A stretch of DNA of 64,000 nt from Nocardia bovistercoris (GTDB lineage: Bacteria > Actinomycetota > Actinomycetes > Mycobacteriales > Mycobacteriaceae), in the NCBI RefSeq assembly GCF_015674855.1, contig NZ_JADMLG010000026.1, positions 1 to 64,000 of the forward strand, in the 5' to 3' direction. Positions 32,793-41,732 of the stretch are shown here, one piece after another. Within the stretch, counting starts at the first letter, position 1. Each line of letters begins with the position of its first letter. The notes under the pieces were generated by a model. The model saw only the letters and a program-made list of their open reading frames with translations, had not been told where the DNA came from and ran no database searches. The translations under genes and the position numbers were made by a program.

Positions 32793-33268
32793 GACCGACC
32801 GTTCTCGCTACCGCGACCGGCGTGACCGCCATGTGCGGGGCATGCGCTGTCCACGCGACACCCTTCGGATTCGGCTCGGCGGTGGTTATCGCCGTACTCG
32901 GACTGCTCGGCGTGCGCAGCGCGTGGACGGCGTGTGCGGCGGTGCTCACGACTGCAGCAGCTCTCGCTGTCCTGCGCTGCGATACATCGGCGGCGCTGTT
33001 GGCCGGACTCGGCGCGACCGTCTACCTCGTCGGTTCGCGGACGCGGTGGACGGAGGGCCAGAATCGCGAACTGTCGACCGGTCTGATCGGGGCGGTTGGA
33101 TTCGGGGCGGCGGCCGCGACGGTGGCCGAAATGGATGCGTCGCTACCGTGGGTACATGCCGCGGTACCGGTAGTGGCGGTGATCGCGGCGGTTGTGCCAC
33201 TACGTCTGGTGCGAGCACGGTCGATGCCCCGTCTCGAAGCTCGGCGCGGCGCGGACACGTCACAGTGA
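32789..33268 (+). CDS. Membrane protein closing the MoxR operon
   Basis: 159 residues with four or so hydrophobic stretches (FGSAVVIAVLGLLGV; WTACAAVLTTAAALAVL; ALLAGLGATVYLVG; AVPVVAVIAAVVPL). The ATG overlaps the DUF58 stop (ATGA). Not assigned to a family. It is followed by a strong hairpin that ends the operon. Confidence 0.7.
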   Translation: MRPTVLATATGVTAMCGACAVHATPFGFGSAVVIAVLGLLGVRSAWTACAAVLTTAAALAVLRCDTSAALLAGLGATVYLVGSRTRWTEGQNRELSTGLIGAVGFGAAAATVAEMDASLPWVHAAVPVVAVIAAVVPLRLVRARSMPRLEARRGADTSQ

Positions 33269-33318
33269 CGACAGCGCGACCGTAGCGGGGGACGAGTTCC
33301 GCCACGGTCGCGCTGTCG
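33269..33318. terminator. Bidirectional hairpin terminator
   Basis: A perfect 15-bp inverted repeat: CGACAGCGCGACCGT (33269-33283) and ACGGTCGCGCTGTCG (33304-33318), with a 20-base loop. It lies between the convergent MoxR operon and the antiporter gene. Confidence 0.8.
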
Positions 33319-33333
33319 ATGTGAAGGTGGCGC

Positions 33334-34680
33334 TCAGCCCGGCTCGGGCCGCGCCGGAACCGCCGGTTCGGTCGCGGTCAGCGCCATCGACCGCTGCTCC
33401 CGTTCGGCCTCCTCGGCGGTGAGGGCCGAACCCGCCATCGCCCACCGCAGCAACGGCGGCGCCATCATCGAGGTCACCACCGCGACCAGGATCAGGATCG
33501 TATACGCCTCGGTGCCGAGCACCCCGAGCCGCAATCCGACCATGGCGATGACGACCTCGATGACGCCGCGAGCGTTCATACCGGCGCCGAGCGCCACCGA
33601 CTCGCGCCGCGACAGTCCGCTCGACGCCCCGCCGATCCACGCGCCGACGAACTTGCCGACGACCGCGACGAACACCGCGACGAGCGCGGCCAGCAGCAGC
33701 GGACCCGTCACCAGCGTGGACAGATCCATGCGCAAACCCGCGGTCGCGAAGAAGATCGGCGCGAGAACGCCCATCACCACCGTGTTCAAGGGAGCGAGCG
33801 CATGCAGCCGGATGCCGCTGGAGCCGATCAGCACACCGCACAGGAAGGTGCCGAAAATGGCTTCGAGCCCCATCGAGTGCGTGGCGGCCGCACCGCCGAG
33901 CAACAGCACCGCCGCCACCGCGATCACATTCGTCGAGTCACCCGTGGCTTCCGCGCGCCGCATGATCTGCCGGACCAGCGGCCTGCCGAGGGTCAGCGCG
34001 AAGGTGGTGACCGCGAGCAGCCAGCCCAAGGAGGTCAGCACCGTCGCGATGCCGAGGCCGTGCGTGGCGGCGGCCGCCACGACCGACAGCAGCAACCAGC
34101 CGACCGCGTCGTCGACCATGCCCGCGGTGAGGATGAGCTGCCCCACGTTGCGGTGCGTGAGGTTCAACTCCATCAGCGTCTTCGCGATGACCGGTATCGC
34201 CGAAACACACAGCGCGGTGCCGATGAACAGCGCGAACACCCACTCGTCGGTGCCATCGGGACGCAACGGCGACGGTGCGAGGACGCCGATGCCGATACCG
34301 AGCGCCAAGGGCACGAGCAGACCGGCGAGGCTGACCTTCGCCGCCGCGGGCAGTTTGTGCCGGAACCGCCCGAGATCCAACTGCATTCCGGCCAGCCCGA
34401 CGAGCAGCAGCACCCCGACCTGACCGACGGCGTCTATCAGGTGCTGTTGCTCGGGCTCGGTCGGAAACAACCAGTCCGACAACGACGGGGCGAGATTCCG
34501 CAGCAGCGACGGTCCGAGGACCACACCCGCGAGGAGTTCACCCACGATCCTCGGCATGCCGCACCGCATCGCGAGCGCACCGAGCGCGCGCGCCGCGAGC
34601 AGCAGCACCAGCAGTTGCACGAGGAAGATCAGCAGACTGTGCGCGGAAATGGTCGCGATCGGTCCGGCGGCGAGATTCAC
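33334..34680 (-). CDS. CPA2-family cation/proton antiporter
   Basis: 448 residues with about twelve membrane helices and the CPA2 pattern: GELLAGVVLGPSLL in helix 2, a charged TAGMVDDAVGWLLL helix (paired Asp) and GMNARGVIEVVIA near the end. It exchanges Na+ or K+ for H+, or may export a charged metabolite. The GTG start at 34680 lies 13 bases after the halogenase stop, so it is the last gene of the minus-strand cluster. Similar antiporters occur in some antibiotic clusters as self-protection or export helpers; that role is inferred. Confidence 0.85.
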   Translation of the reverse strand: MNLAAGPIATISAHSLLIFLVQLLVLLLAARALGALAMRCGMPRIVGELLAGVVLGPSLLRNLAPSLSDWLFPTEPEQQHLIDAVGQVGVLLLVGLAGMQLDLGRFRHKLPAAAKVSLAGLLVPLALGIGIGVLAPSPLRPDGTDEWVFALFIGTALCVSAIPVIAKTLMELNLTHRNVGQLILTAGMVDDAVGWLLLSVVAAAATHGLGIATVLTSLGWLLAVTTFALTLGRPLVRQIMRRAEATGDSTNVIAVAAVLLLGGAAATHSMGLEAIFGTFLCGVLIGSSGIRLHALAPLNTVVMGVLAPIFFATAGLRMDLSTLVTGPLLLAALVAVFVAVVGKFVGAWIGGASSGLSRRESVALGAGMNARGVIEVVIAMVGLRLGVLGTEAYTILILVAVVTSMMAPPLLRWAMAGSALTAEEAEREQRSMALTATEPAVPARPEPG

Positions 34681-34693
34681 CGTCTGCCCCCGC

Positions 34694-36463
34694 TCATCGA
34701 CGCGCGATCCGGGCGCCGATCCTGCGCCAGTCCCGGTTGCGGATCGAGATCAGGTCGCGTGTCGCGTGGAACGCGGTACTCGCACCGTGGCGCAGTTCGG
34801 CGCCGTAGAAGGCGCCGGACCTGCTGAGCACCTCGGTCAACCCGTGCTCGAAGTACCGGCCGCGCACCTGCTCTGGGCTGCGGTATTTGCCCCAAGCCAG
34901 GACCCGGGCCATGGGGATCAACGTGAGGGACGTCGCGGGTGAGCGCACCGTCGGGTCCAACTGCTTCCAGCTCGACGGCACGAGTCCGCTCTCGCGCAGC
35001 GCGCGATAGATACGCGCACAGGCCTCGTCGGTCTCGATCTCCTTGTCGCGATAGTCCTGGATGGCCTGAGACGCCGTGCGGAACATCTCGGCGACCGCCG
35101 GATTGTCCTGGCCCTGCACGCCGCGATATGGCGCCTGCTCGAGGGCGGAGAACACCGAAGGGTCCTTGCTGCGGTCGAAGGCGAACAGCGCCTCCATCAT
35201 GCCGTTGCTGCCGTAGAGGGTGTTGATGGTCCAGACGCGGAACCACGCGTTCCACAGCTCGAAGCTGTCGAACGAGGTGTAGTTGTTCCGAACCAGCGTG
35301 TCGTAGTAGGCGAAACTCTTCTTCACCAGCGTCTCGACGTACTCGAAGCGCTTGGTGTCGAAGTCGCCGGAGCGCACGGCGTCGATCAGGCGGTGCGCCA
35401 GCGAATGCACGGCCGCCGCGGTGACCGACAGGCCGCTGGAGGTGAGCGGATCGATGAAATCGGAGGCGTGCGGGAGCAGGCACCAGCGATCACCGACGAC
35501 CTTGCTCGACTGGAATTGGACCCGCCCGGTCCGGACGATCGGCCGCACCGGCCGCGCGCCGTTCATCTGGCGAGCGAAGGTCGGAAACCGGTTGACGTGC
35601 GCCCAGAACTCCTCCTCCGGCGTCTCGTCCTCGTTGACCGGATACCGGTCCATATCGAGCGCGATACCGATGCTGCACAGGCGATTCGTGGACTGCGGGT
35701 GGTTGTCGAACGGGATGACCCACACCCAGCCGCCCTCGAACAGGTGGTGCAGCGTGCCGCCCGCCAACGGCTGCGGCATCTTGTGTTCCCGGCGCGGCGG
35801 AGCGACCTTGTCGAACGGTTCGACACCGACGAAATGGCCGTACAGGGTGCGCGTTCGGGTCTTGTATTCGGCGGGTTCGACCCGCAGGCTCAGTTGCTTG
35901 CCGAGCACGCTGTTGATGCCGCCGGCGTCGATCACGTAGTCGACGCGGAACTCGCCCTTGTCCACCGTCACGATGTCGGCGCCGTCGTCGTCGAAGCGCA
36001 CTTCGCCGACGAAGGTGTGGTTGTATCCGGTGGCGCCGTAGGACAGCGCCAACTGGTACGCCCAGGCGTCCACGTCCTGGCGGTAGTAGTGCACGTCGGG
36101 GCCGAGCGGTGCGCTCAGCGCCGGGAACTGGGTGCATTCCTGCGCGCGGAACGGCTCGCCCTCGCGGTGCCAAGCGAAACTGAAGTTGCGCTTCACGCCG
36201 CACGCGCTGCTGATCTTGCGCCGCACCGAGCCGTAGGCCGCCATGTCGGCGATCTCGGGAACGTCGTAGCGCGCGGCCAGGATTCGCAGGCCGAGGGTGG
36301 TTTCCGGAATGGTCGACTCGCCGATGGCGAAGCGCGGATGACCGCCGCCCTCGAAGATCACCACGCGTACCCCGTGGCGGGAGAGGATAGCGGCAAGCAT
36401 CGAGCCGCCGATGCCACCGCCTACCACCGCCACGTCGAATCGACGAGATTTCCTGCTGCTCAT
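34694..36463 (-). CDS. Flavin-dependent halogenase-like enzyme
   Basis: 589 residues. FAD site GGGIGGS at residues 15-21, then RFAIGESTIPET (45-54), and the halogenase signature WVWVIP at 246-251 (the W-x-W-x-I-P motif that keeps substrate off the flavin). A lysine in YGSVRRK (about Lys83) may correspond to the catalytic lysine of tryptophan-halogenase relatives. It would use FADH2, oxygen and chloride or bromide to halogenate an organic substrate; a matching flavin reductase is encoded nearby. It could also be a non-halogenating monooxygenase. Complete and in a coupled minus-strand gene set. Confidence 0.8.
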   Translation of the reverse strand: MSSRKSRRFDVAVVGGGIGGSMLAAILSRHGVRVVIFEGGGHPRFAIGESTIPETTLGLRILAARYDVPEIADMAAYGSVRRKISSACGVKRNFSFAWHREGEPFRAQECTQFPALSAPLGPDVHYYRQDVDAWAYQLALSYGATGYNHTFVGEVRFDDDGADIVTVDKGEFRVDYVIDAGGINSVLGKQLSLRVEPAEYKTRTRTLYGHFVGVEPFDKVAPPRREHKMPQPLAGGTLHHLFEGGWVWVIPFDNHPQSTNRLCSIGIALDMDRYPVNEDETPEEEFWAHVNRFPTFARQMNGARPVRPIVRTGRVQFQSSKVVGDRWCLLPHASDFIDPLTSSGLSVTAAAVHSLAHRLIDAVRSGDFDTKRFEYVETLVKKSFAYYDTLVRNNYTSFDSFELWNAWFRVWTINTLYGSNGMMEALFAFDRSKDPSVFSALEQAPYRGVQGQDNPAVAEMFRTASQAIQDYRDKEIETDEACARIYRALRESGLVPSSWKQLDPTVRSPATSLTLIPMARVLAWGKYRSPEQVRGRYFEHGLTEVLSRSGAFYGAELRHGASTAFHATRDLISIRNRDWRRIGARIARR

Positions 36464-36469
36464 GTCTTC

Positions 36470-37816
36470 CTATCTCCTTCGATCGATGCGGACGACGCCG
36501 CTGTCGTGGCTTGGGGAGTCGAGCGCGCGATCCCGCGCGCGGCCGAGTCGGGCGAGGTACAGGTCGAGCAGGCGCAGTACCGGCCGGATGGACGGCAGCG
36601 CCGGTGCGCGACCGCGCGGTATGGGGAACACTTCCGGCGCCGAGCCGTCCTCGGCGCCGAGCCGATCCGCCAGCAGCGTGCCCGCGTAGGTCGATGCCGC
36701 GATGCCGTGGCCGCGCCAGCCGACCGCGACCATCTCGCCGCCGCCGCGCGCGCCGATCACGGGCATGGCGTCGAGGGTCATGCCGATCGGGCCCGACCAG
36801 GCGTATTCCAGCGGTACGTCCCGCACGACGGGGTGCAGTGCGCGCACCGCGGCACGCAGATATTCCACATCCAGCGGATCGGAACCGTGCGCGCCGCGTT
36901 CGATCCGACCACCGCCGACCACGAGCCTGCCCTCGGGGGTGAGCCGATAGTAGGGCGCGAGATCGCCGATCTCGGCCAGCGGCTCGTCTCTGAGCCAACC
37001 GAGTTCGGCGAGTTGCGCATTGGTCAGCGGCACCGTCGCCGCGGCCTGCACCCGCATCCCGAGCACCCCGGTGCGGGAATTCGCGCCCGAACCGTTCACG
37101 GCGACGACCACCCGGTCGGCGAGCACCTCGCCCGCATCGGTGCTGAGTCGAATCGGGCCGTCGCCGTGCCGGATCCGGCGTACCGGGCTGTTCTCGTGGA
37201 CGGTGGCGCCGAGTCGCTCGGCGGCGAACGCCAGCTGGGTCGCGAAAGCCGCCGGGTCGACCGTCGCGGCGGGTGCGTATCTGAGCCCGCCGAGACTACG
37301 CCCCGCGCCCGCGGGCATCTCGTCCGCCGCGACCACGGTGAGCCGCACGCCGAGCGCCGCGGCGGCGGCCGATTCCCGTTCCATCGCGATCCTGGCGCGA
37401 CGGTCACGGGCCACGAGCAACTGGCTGCCCGGTGTCAGCCCGCAATCGATATGGTGGCGCGCGCAGAGCGCGATCACGTGCTCGACCGCCCGTTCCGACC
37501 AGATGTGCAGTGCGCGTGCGCGTTCGTCGCCGTACCGTCTGCGCGCCGTGCGCAGAGGCGGGCCGATGCGCGGGCCGACCAATCCGGTGCCGCGTCCACT
37601 CGCGCCGCTCGCGACCCGAGCGGCTTCCAAGACGACCACGTCGCGATCGGGATGCCGTTGCGCCAGCCGCAGGGCGACCGACAGACCGGTCAGACCGGCA
37701 CCGATGACAGCGGTATGGCAGCGGCGACTCCCCGACACCGGTGCGCGGTGCACGACGGGAACCTCCGGCCGCCACACCGGAACGCCGACCCGGAGCGTCC
37801 GGGTGACCTCGGTCAT
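36470..37816 (-). CDS. FAD-dependent amine/amino-acid oxidase (DAO family)
   Basis: 448 residues with the Rossmann motif AVIGAGLTGLSVAL (about 36-49), VVVLEA and the DAO-family C-terminal block GWRGHGIAAS. Such enzymes oxidise C-N bonds of glycine, putrescine-type or other amines to imines. ATG 37816 (MTEVTRTL) is chosen; the open frame extends 54 codons into the upstream gene. It lies 7 bases from both neighbours. In this cluster it may act on the amine made by the aminotransferase. Confidence 0.82.
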   Translation of the reverse strand: MTEVTRTLRVGVPVWRPEVPVVHRAPVSGSRRCHTAVIGAGLTGLSVALRLAQRHPDRDVVVLEAARVASGASGRGTGLVGPRIGPPLRTARRRYGDERARALHIWSERAVEHVIALCARHHIDCGLTPGSQLLVARDRRARIAMERESAAAAALGVRLTVVAADEMPAGAGRSLGGLRYAPAATVDPAAFATQLAFAAERLGATVHENSPVRRIRHGDGPIRLSTDAGEVLADRVVVAVNGSGANSRTGVLGMRVQAAATVPLTNAQLAELGWLRDEPLAEIGDLAPYYRLTPEGRLVVGGGRIERGAHGSDPLDVEYLRAAVRALHPVVRDVPLEYAWSGPIGMTLDAMPVIGARGGGEMVAVGWRGHGIAASTYAGTLLADRLGAEDGSAPEVFPIPRGRAPALPSIRPVLRLLDLYLARLGRARDRALDSPSHDSGVVRIDRRR

Positions 37817-37823
37817 CCGGCCC

Positions 37824-38882
37824 TCACAGCGCGTTGGTGGTACGGGCCAGGCACCACGCGTCCCGCAGGCGAAACCGCTTGGGAAAGGCCACGTATTCGG
37901 GAGTGACCAGGTGCGGGCGCCACTTGAGCTTGAACGAGAGCGCCGAATCGGCCGGGTAGAGGGCGCCGCCGTACTCACGGATCGAGTTCAGCGCCAGCCC
38001 CACCATCCGACTGCGGCCGTTCGCAATCTCGTGTTCCGCTTCGAGACCGACGAAGGGCGTGAGTCCGAGATGCAGCCAGCCTGCCCCCTCCCGGTACATC
38101 TTCTTCGCGGCGTCGGAGAACAGGTGGTCCGCGACACCCGGCGGCGTGTCGGGCAGTCGCCGTTCCAGATCCGCCAGCCAGCCGTGTTGCCGACCGTAGA
38201 CCGGCGAGAAACTGAAATAGGCGATCAGCCGCCCCTCCAACTCGGCGACGAACAATTTCCGGTGTTCCTGCATCGGGCCGCCGCGCTGGCCGATGAGGAA
38301 TCGCAGTTCCTTCGTGTGTTTGCCCTTGTCGCGCAACCATGCCGCATCGATGGCGTCGAGTTGCGCCACGAATCCGGGGTCCGCCGAGCGTTCCCGGTCC
38401 ACCTCCGACACGGTGACGCCCGCCTTGCGCGATCGCGCGACCATACTGCGGGTCTTGCGGAACTTGCCGCCGATCAACCCGAACTGGGACAGGTCGATGC
38501 TGTAGGAGGAGCCGAACTGGTTCACGACATACCCGTCCGCCGCGATCCGCTCGGCGTCCCCGCGCAGCAACTGCACCTTCAGCACCCGTCGCCCCGCCCG
38601 TGCGGCCGCCTCGTGGAAGGCGTCTTCGAGCGGAGCGCACGCGTCGGGCGACGCGATGGGACCGCTGAACTGCACCCAATAGCCACGACCGAAAGGACGG
38701 TAGGCGATGACGCCCGACAGACCTTCGGCCGCGAAATAGTCGTTTCCGGTGTTGAGGGCGAGAAATCCGGACGAGTGTTGCCCGTGCTCGCGCAGCGCGG
38801 CGTGCGCGTCGGCGACGGTCGCCTCGGCCGGTCCGCCGCCCCCCGATCGCGTCGAAGGGTGCTGCGTCGGTGTCAATTTCAT
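37824..38882 (-). CDS. DUF2156-family acyl/aminoacyl transferase
   Basis: 352 residues resembling the C-terminal domain of phosphatidylglycerol lysyltransferases (DUF2156, GNAT-like fold): SSGFLALNTGNDYF, GYWVQFSGP, GKFRKTRSMVARSRKAG, and GWLADLERRLPDTPPGVADHL followed by GAGWLHLGLTPF. These proteins transfer aminoacyl groups from tRNA or acyl groups to an amine or lipid. No membrane flippase part is present, so the acceptor is probably the cluster's small molecule. ATG 38882 is preferred over one five codons earlier. Confidence 0.72.
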   Translation of the reverse strand: MKLTPTQHPSTRSGGGGPAEATVADAHAALREHGQHSSGFLALNTGNDYFAAEGLSGVIAYRPFGRGYWVQFSGPIASPDACAPLEDAFHEAAARAGRRVLKVQLLRGDAERIAADGYVVNQFGSSYSIDLSQFGLIGGKFRKTRSMVARSRKAGVTVSEVDRERSADPGFVAQLDAIDAAWLRDKGKHTKELRFLIGQRGGPMQEHRKLFVAELEGRLIAYFSFSPVYGRQHGWLADLERRLPDTPPGVADHLFSDAAKKMYREGAGWLHLGLTPFVGLEAEHEIANGRSRMVGLALNSIREYGGALYPADSALSFKLKWRPHLVTPEYVAFPKRFRLRDAWCLARTTNAL

Positions 38883-38925
38883 GTTTCGGCTCCACATTTC
38901 GTCGTGCGCTCAGCGATGATTCGAC

Positions 38926-39429
38926 CTAGTCCACGGCGCCGGTCAGTCGCCCGAAGGTCCGGTCGTGCCAGATCAGCGGCTTCCCCTCGGTGACACCGAC
39001 CGCGGCCAGCTCGCCGACGATCAACACGTGGTCGCCGTACCGGCGCGCGTCGGTGAGAAAGCAGACCGACCAGGCCAGCGTGTGCCGAAGCACGGGGACG
39101 CCGAGGATGTAGTCGTGCTCGTGGCTCTCGAATCGGGAGCCGGTCGGCGAGGCGAAGTCCGCAGCCATCTCCGCCTGTTCCTCGGTGAGCAGATGGACCG
39201 CGAACGTGCGGGCGCGTTCGATCGCGGCGAGTGTGTAGGAGCCCACCGAGAGCCCGGCGACGACCAGCGGTGGATTCAACGACAGCGATGTCACCGTCGA
39301 CGCGGTGAGGCCGACCGGGCCCGTCGCGGCCTCGGCCGACAGGATGGCGACACCCGCCGCCAACTTCCGGTACAGGTGCAGGCACCGTTCGGGTGCGGGT
39401 GCGGTGCCGCGGTCCGCCTGAACCAGCAT
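38926..39429 (-). CDS. Flavin reductase (HpaC-like)
   Basis: A 167-residue flavin-reductase-domain protein: KLAAGVAILSAEA, then GLTASTVTSLSLNPPLVVAGL (the FMN-binding turn), FAVHLLTEEQ, and HDRTFGRL at the end. It reduces free flavin with NAD(P)H and hands it to a partner; the halogenase-like enzyme three genes downstream is the obvious client. The ATG overlaps the stop of the upstream membrane gene (TGATG), so translation is coupled. Confidence 0.88.
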   Translation of the reverse strand: MLVQADRGTAPAPERCLHLYRKLAAGVAILSAEAATGPVGLTASTVTSLSLNPPLVVAGLSVGSYTLAAIERARTFAVHLLTEEQAEMAADFASPTGSRFESHEHDYILGVPVLRHTLAWSVCFLTDARRYGDHVLIVGELAAVGVTEGKPLIWHDRTFGRLTGAVD

Positions 39430-39905
39430 CAGATGCGCTCCAATGTCTCGGCGCCGCGCGCGGTTCGATCGGTCAGCGTCCGCTCGAATTCGGCGAAGGC
39501 GGGCAATTTCTTCGGCTCGAACGGCGCGTAGAAGGTCCTCATGAAGTTCCCGAACAACGCCCGGTCACCGCAGAGGTGGATCGGCACGACCAGCAGCGCC
39601 CATTCGAATCCGTACACGAGCAGCCAGAGCCCGACCACGACGGATTGCGTTGTGACACTGTGCATCACGTTGTACAGGACGTAGTAGACGCGCGCGACCT
39701 CACCGTCCTCGGACCGGTGATGGGCGATCAGCCCCGGCAGGTAGCCGATGACGTCGATGTAGGCGAACAGGAAGATGGCCGGTAGCCAACGGACTTCATC
39801 GAGATGCAACGCGAACAGCGCCAGCGACACGGCGAGCCCGACGCCGTACTCCAAGCGGATCAGTCGGTGGGTCGTCTTGCTCTCGAAGCGGTTGAGACTG
39901 TCCAT
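39429..39905 (-). CDS. Integral membrane protein of the cluster
   Basis: 158 residues with three or four hydrophobic stretches (YGVGLAVSLALFALHL, WLPAIFLFAYIDVIGYLPGLIA, SVVVGLWLLVYGFEWALLVVPI) and a His/Asp-containing part (HHRSEDGEVAR). The His residues (GLIAHHR, LYNVMHS, IHLCGD) could suggest a metal site, but I assign no family. Position between the SRPBCC and flavin reductase genes indicates a role in the same pathway. Confidence 0.7.
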   Translation of the reverse strand: MDSLNRFESKTTHRLIRLEYGVGLAVSLALFALHLDEVRWLPAIFLFAYIDVIGYLPGLIAHHRSEDGEVARVYYVLYNVMHSVTTQSVVVGLWLLVYGFEWALLVVPIHLCGDRALFGNFMRTFYAPFEPKKLPAFAEFERTLTDRTARGAETLERI

Positions 39906-39933
39906 TTCAATCCCTCGGTAATGCGATGCGAAC

Positions 39934-40449
39934 TCAGCGAGTCAGCACGCGAGCCGGTTCCTCGGTGACGCCGACCTTCCGCGCGACCGCCGCCTCGACG
40001 GCCGGATCCCCGATCACCGTCGCGCCGCCGAGCAGCGAATAGACGATGATCGCGATCCCCTCCTTCAGCACTTTGGTGGCGATCGGGTCGAGAATCCCGG
40101 TCAGACTGGGGATTCCGAAATCGAAGGTCGCCTCGAAACGAACACAGCTGCCGTGGTTCACGGGGGTGACGGTCCAGGCGCCGCGGAACATGTGGAAGTC
40201 GCCGGATAGCTGCTCGAATACGATCCGGCGCCGATCCGGCTGTACGTAGTCGATTTCCGACCAGCGCAGCGGGCCATTGCGGAAGAAGACCTCCCAATCG
40301 CTGACCAGGTGCCCGTCCTCCCTGGTGCGGACGGTGACGTCGCGCACCTCGTCGACGAGTCCCGGGTAGCGCTCGAAATCGCTGATCCGGCTGAACGCCT
40401 CGTCCGCCGAGACGGTTTCGGAGCGTAATTCGATGTGCAGACTTCGCAT
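39934..40449 (-). CDS. SRPBCC / polyketide-cyclase-like protein
   Basis: A 171-residue START-fold protein with IELRSETVSADEAFSRISDF, YPGLVDEVRDV and SDWEVFFRNGPLRW, as in aromatase/cyclase and lipid-binding SRPBCC proteins. It has a hydrophobic pocket for a bulky ligand and may bind or cyclise the intermediate. It lies 13 bases after the aminotransferase stop in a tightly packed run. Confidence 0.78.
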   Translation of the reverse strand: MRSLHIELRSETVSADEAFSRISDFERYPGLVDEVRDVTVRTREDGHLVSDWEVFFRNGPLRWSEIDYVQPDRRRIVFEQLSGDFHMFRGAWTVTPVNHGSCVRFEATFDFGIPSLTGILDPIATKVLKEGIAIIVYSLLGGATVIGDPAVEAAVARKVGVTEEPARVLTR

Positions 40450-40462
40450 GGGTGAACCCTTT

Positions 40463-41722
40463 CTACCGATTGCCGTACTGGGCGGTGGCCCGTGCGGCCA
40501 CCTCGAAGCGGTTCAAGAAGAAGTCGACCTCGTTGTCGCTCAATACCGCTGGTGGCGTGAAGCGCAGGACAAAATCAGAATTCATCGAAAGATTGGCCAC
40601 GACATTGTTTTTCACGAGCTCGATGAGCAGCTCACCCGCGACGCCGGGCTCGGCGATGTCGACGGCGATGAGCAAGCCGGAGCCGCGCACCCGGGCACCG
40701 AGGTCGGACAGATATCGGTCGACGATGCGCGTGATCTCGCGCAACAAGATCTCGCCGAGACGAGCGGCCCGCTCGACCAGGCCGTCCTCCTCGATGGCGC
40801 GCAGCGCGCCACAGACCGCCGCCATCGCGATCGGCGCACCCGAGAACGTCGAGGTGTGCAGCAGCGGGTCGCGATCCAGACCGCTGAACACCTCGTCGGT
40901 CGCGATCACGGCCGCGACCGGCATCACCGCTCCGCCGAGTCCTTTGCCCGAGAGCAGAACATCGGGGCGGATCGACTCACGCTCGGCGCCCCACCACAGA
41001 CCGAGTCTGCCGAGGCCGGTCTGCACCTCGTCCAGCACGAACAGCGCGCCGTACTCCGCGCACAGCGATTGGACGGCCGCGAGATAACCGGGTGGCGGCA
41101 GGACGACCCCCGCCTCGGCCTGAACCGGTTCCAAGATCACGCACGCCTGTTCGGGATGCTCTCGGAGCACCGCGGCCAAGGCCGCGGTGTCACCGAACGG
41201 CACATGCGCGACATCGGGCAGCAGCGGCCGGAACGGATCCTGGAACACCGATCGGCCGGTCACCGAGAGCGCTCCCATGGTCTTGCCGTGATAGCCGCCG
41301 ACGGTCGAGATCAGAAACGGACGCTGGTTGAGGCGCGCCAATTTGATGGCCGCTTCGGTCGCCTCGGCGCCGGAGTTGCAGAAGTGCACCCGGTTCAGGC
41401 CGGGCGGGGTGGTCGCGGTGAGCATCTGGGCCGCCCGGCCGAGCGCGGGTTCGAGAAACAGACGGCTGCTGATCGGATGACTGTGCAGCTGCCGCTCGAC
41501 CTCCGCGACGACGATCGGATGCCTGGCGCCGGTGATGAACACGCCGTAGCCGCCGACGTTCAAGAAGTGCTGCCCGTCCGCGACGGTGATCCAGGCCCCC
41601 TTCGATTCGACTTCGAGGTGCCCGCCAAGCATGTCGGCGAGCCGCGCGCGACCGCTGCTGAGGTTCCTGCGATAGGTCGCGGCGACCCGGTCGTAGTCGG
41701 AGGTGAGTTGCGTCTCGGTCAT
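40463..41722 (-). CDS. Class III PLP aminotransferase
   Basis: 419 residues with the class III pattern: HFCNSGAEATEAAIKLAR, GYHGKTMGALSVTG, the Asp of LFVLDEVQTG and the PLP lysine in SGKGLGG (about Lys260). These enzymes move an amino group to a terminal aldehyde or ketone (ornithine, putrescine, omega-amino acids). ATG 41722 has GAGGAAT just upstream; the 61 codons before it are antisense to the next gene. Next to an aldehyde-forming enzyme, making a terminal amine is likely. Confidence 0.88.
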   Translation of the reverse strand: MTETQLTSDYDRVAATYRRNLSSGRARLADMLGGHLEVESKGAWITVADGQHFLNVGGYGVFITGARHPIVVAEVERQLHSHPISSRLFLEPALGRAAQMLTATTPPGLNRVHFCNSGAEATEAAIKLARLNQRPFLISTVGGYHGKTMGALSVTGRSVFQDPFRPLLPDVAHVPFGDTAALAAVLREHPEQACVILEPVQAEAGVVLPPPGYLAAVQSLCAEYGALFVLDEVQTGLGRLGLWWGAERESIRPDVLLSGKGLGGAVMPVAAVIATDEVFSGLDRDPLLHTSTFSGAPIAMAAVCGALRAIEEDGLVERAARLGEILLREITRIVDRYLSDLGARVRGSGLLIAVDIAEPGVAGELLIELVKNNVVANLSMNSDFVLRFTPPAVLSDNEVDFFLNRFEVAARATAQYGNR

Positions 41723-41732
41723 GATCGATTCC

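Noticed and set aside
35393..37906. 837-codon plus-strand ORF
   Set aside because: It is antisense to the halogenase-like and DAO genes, which show clear motifs; long antisense frames are expected in this high-GC DNA.
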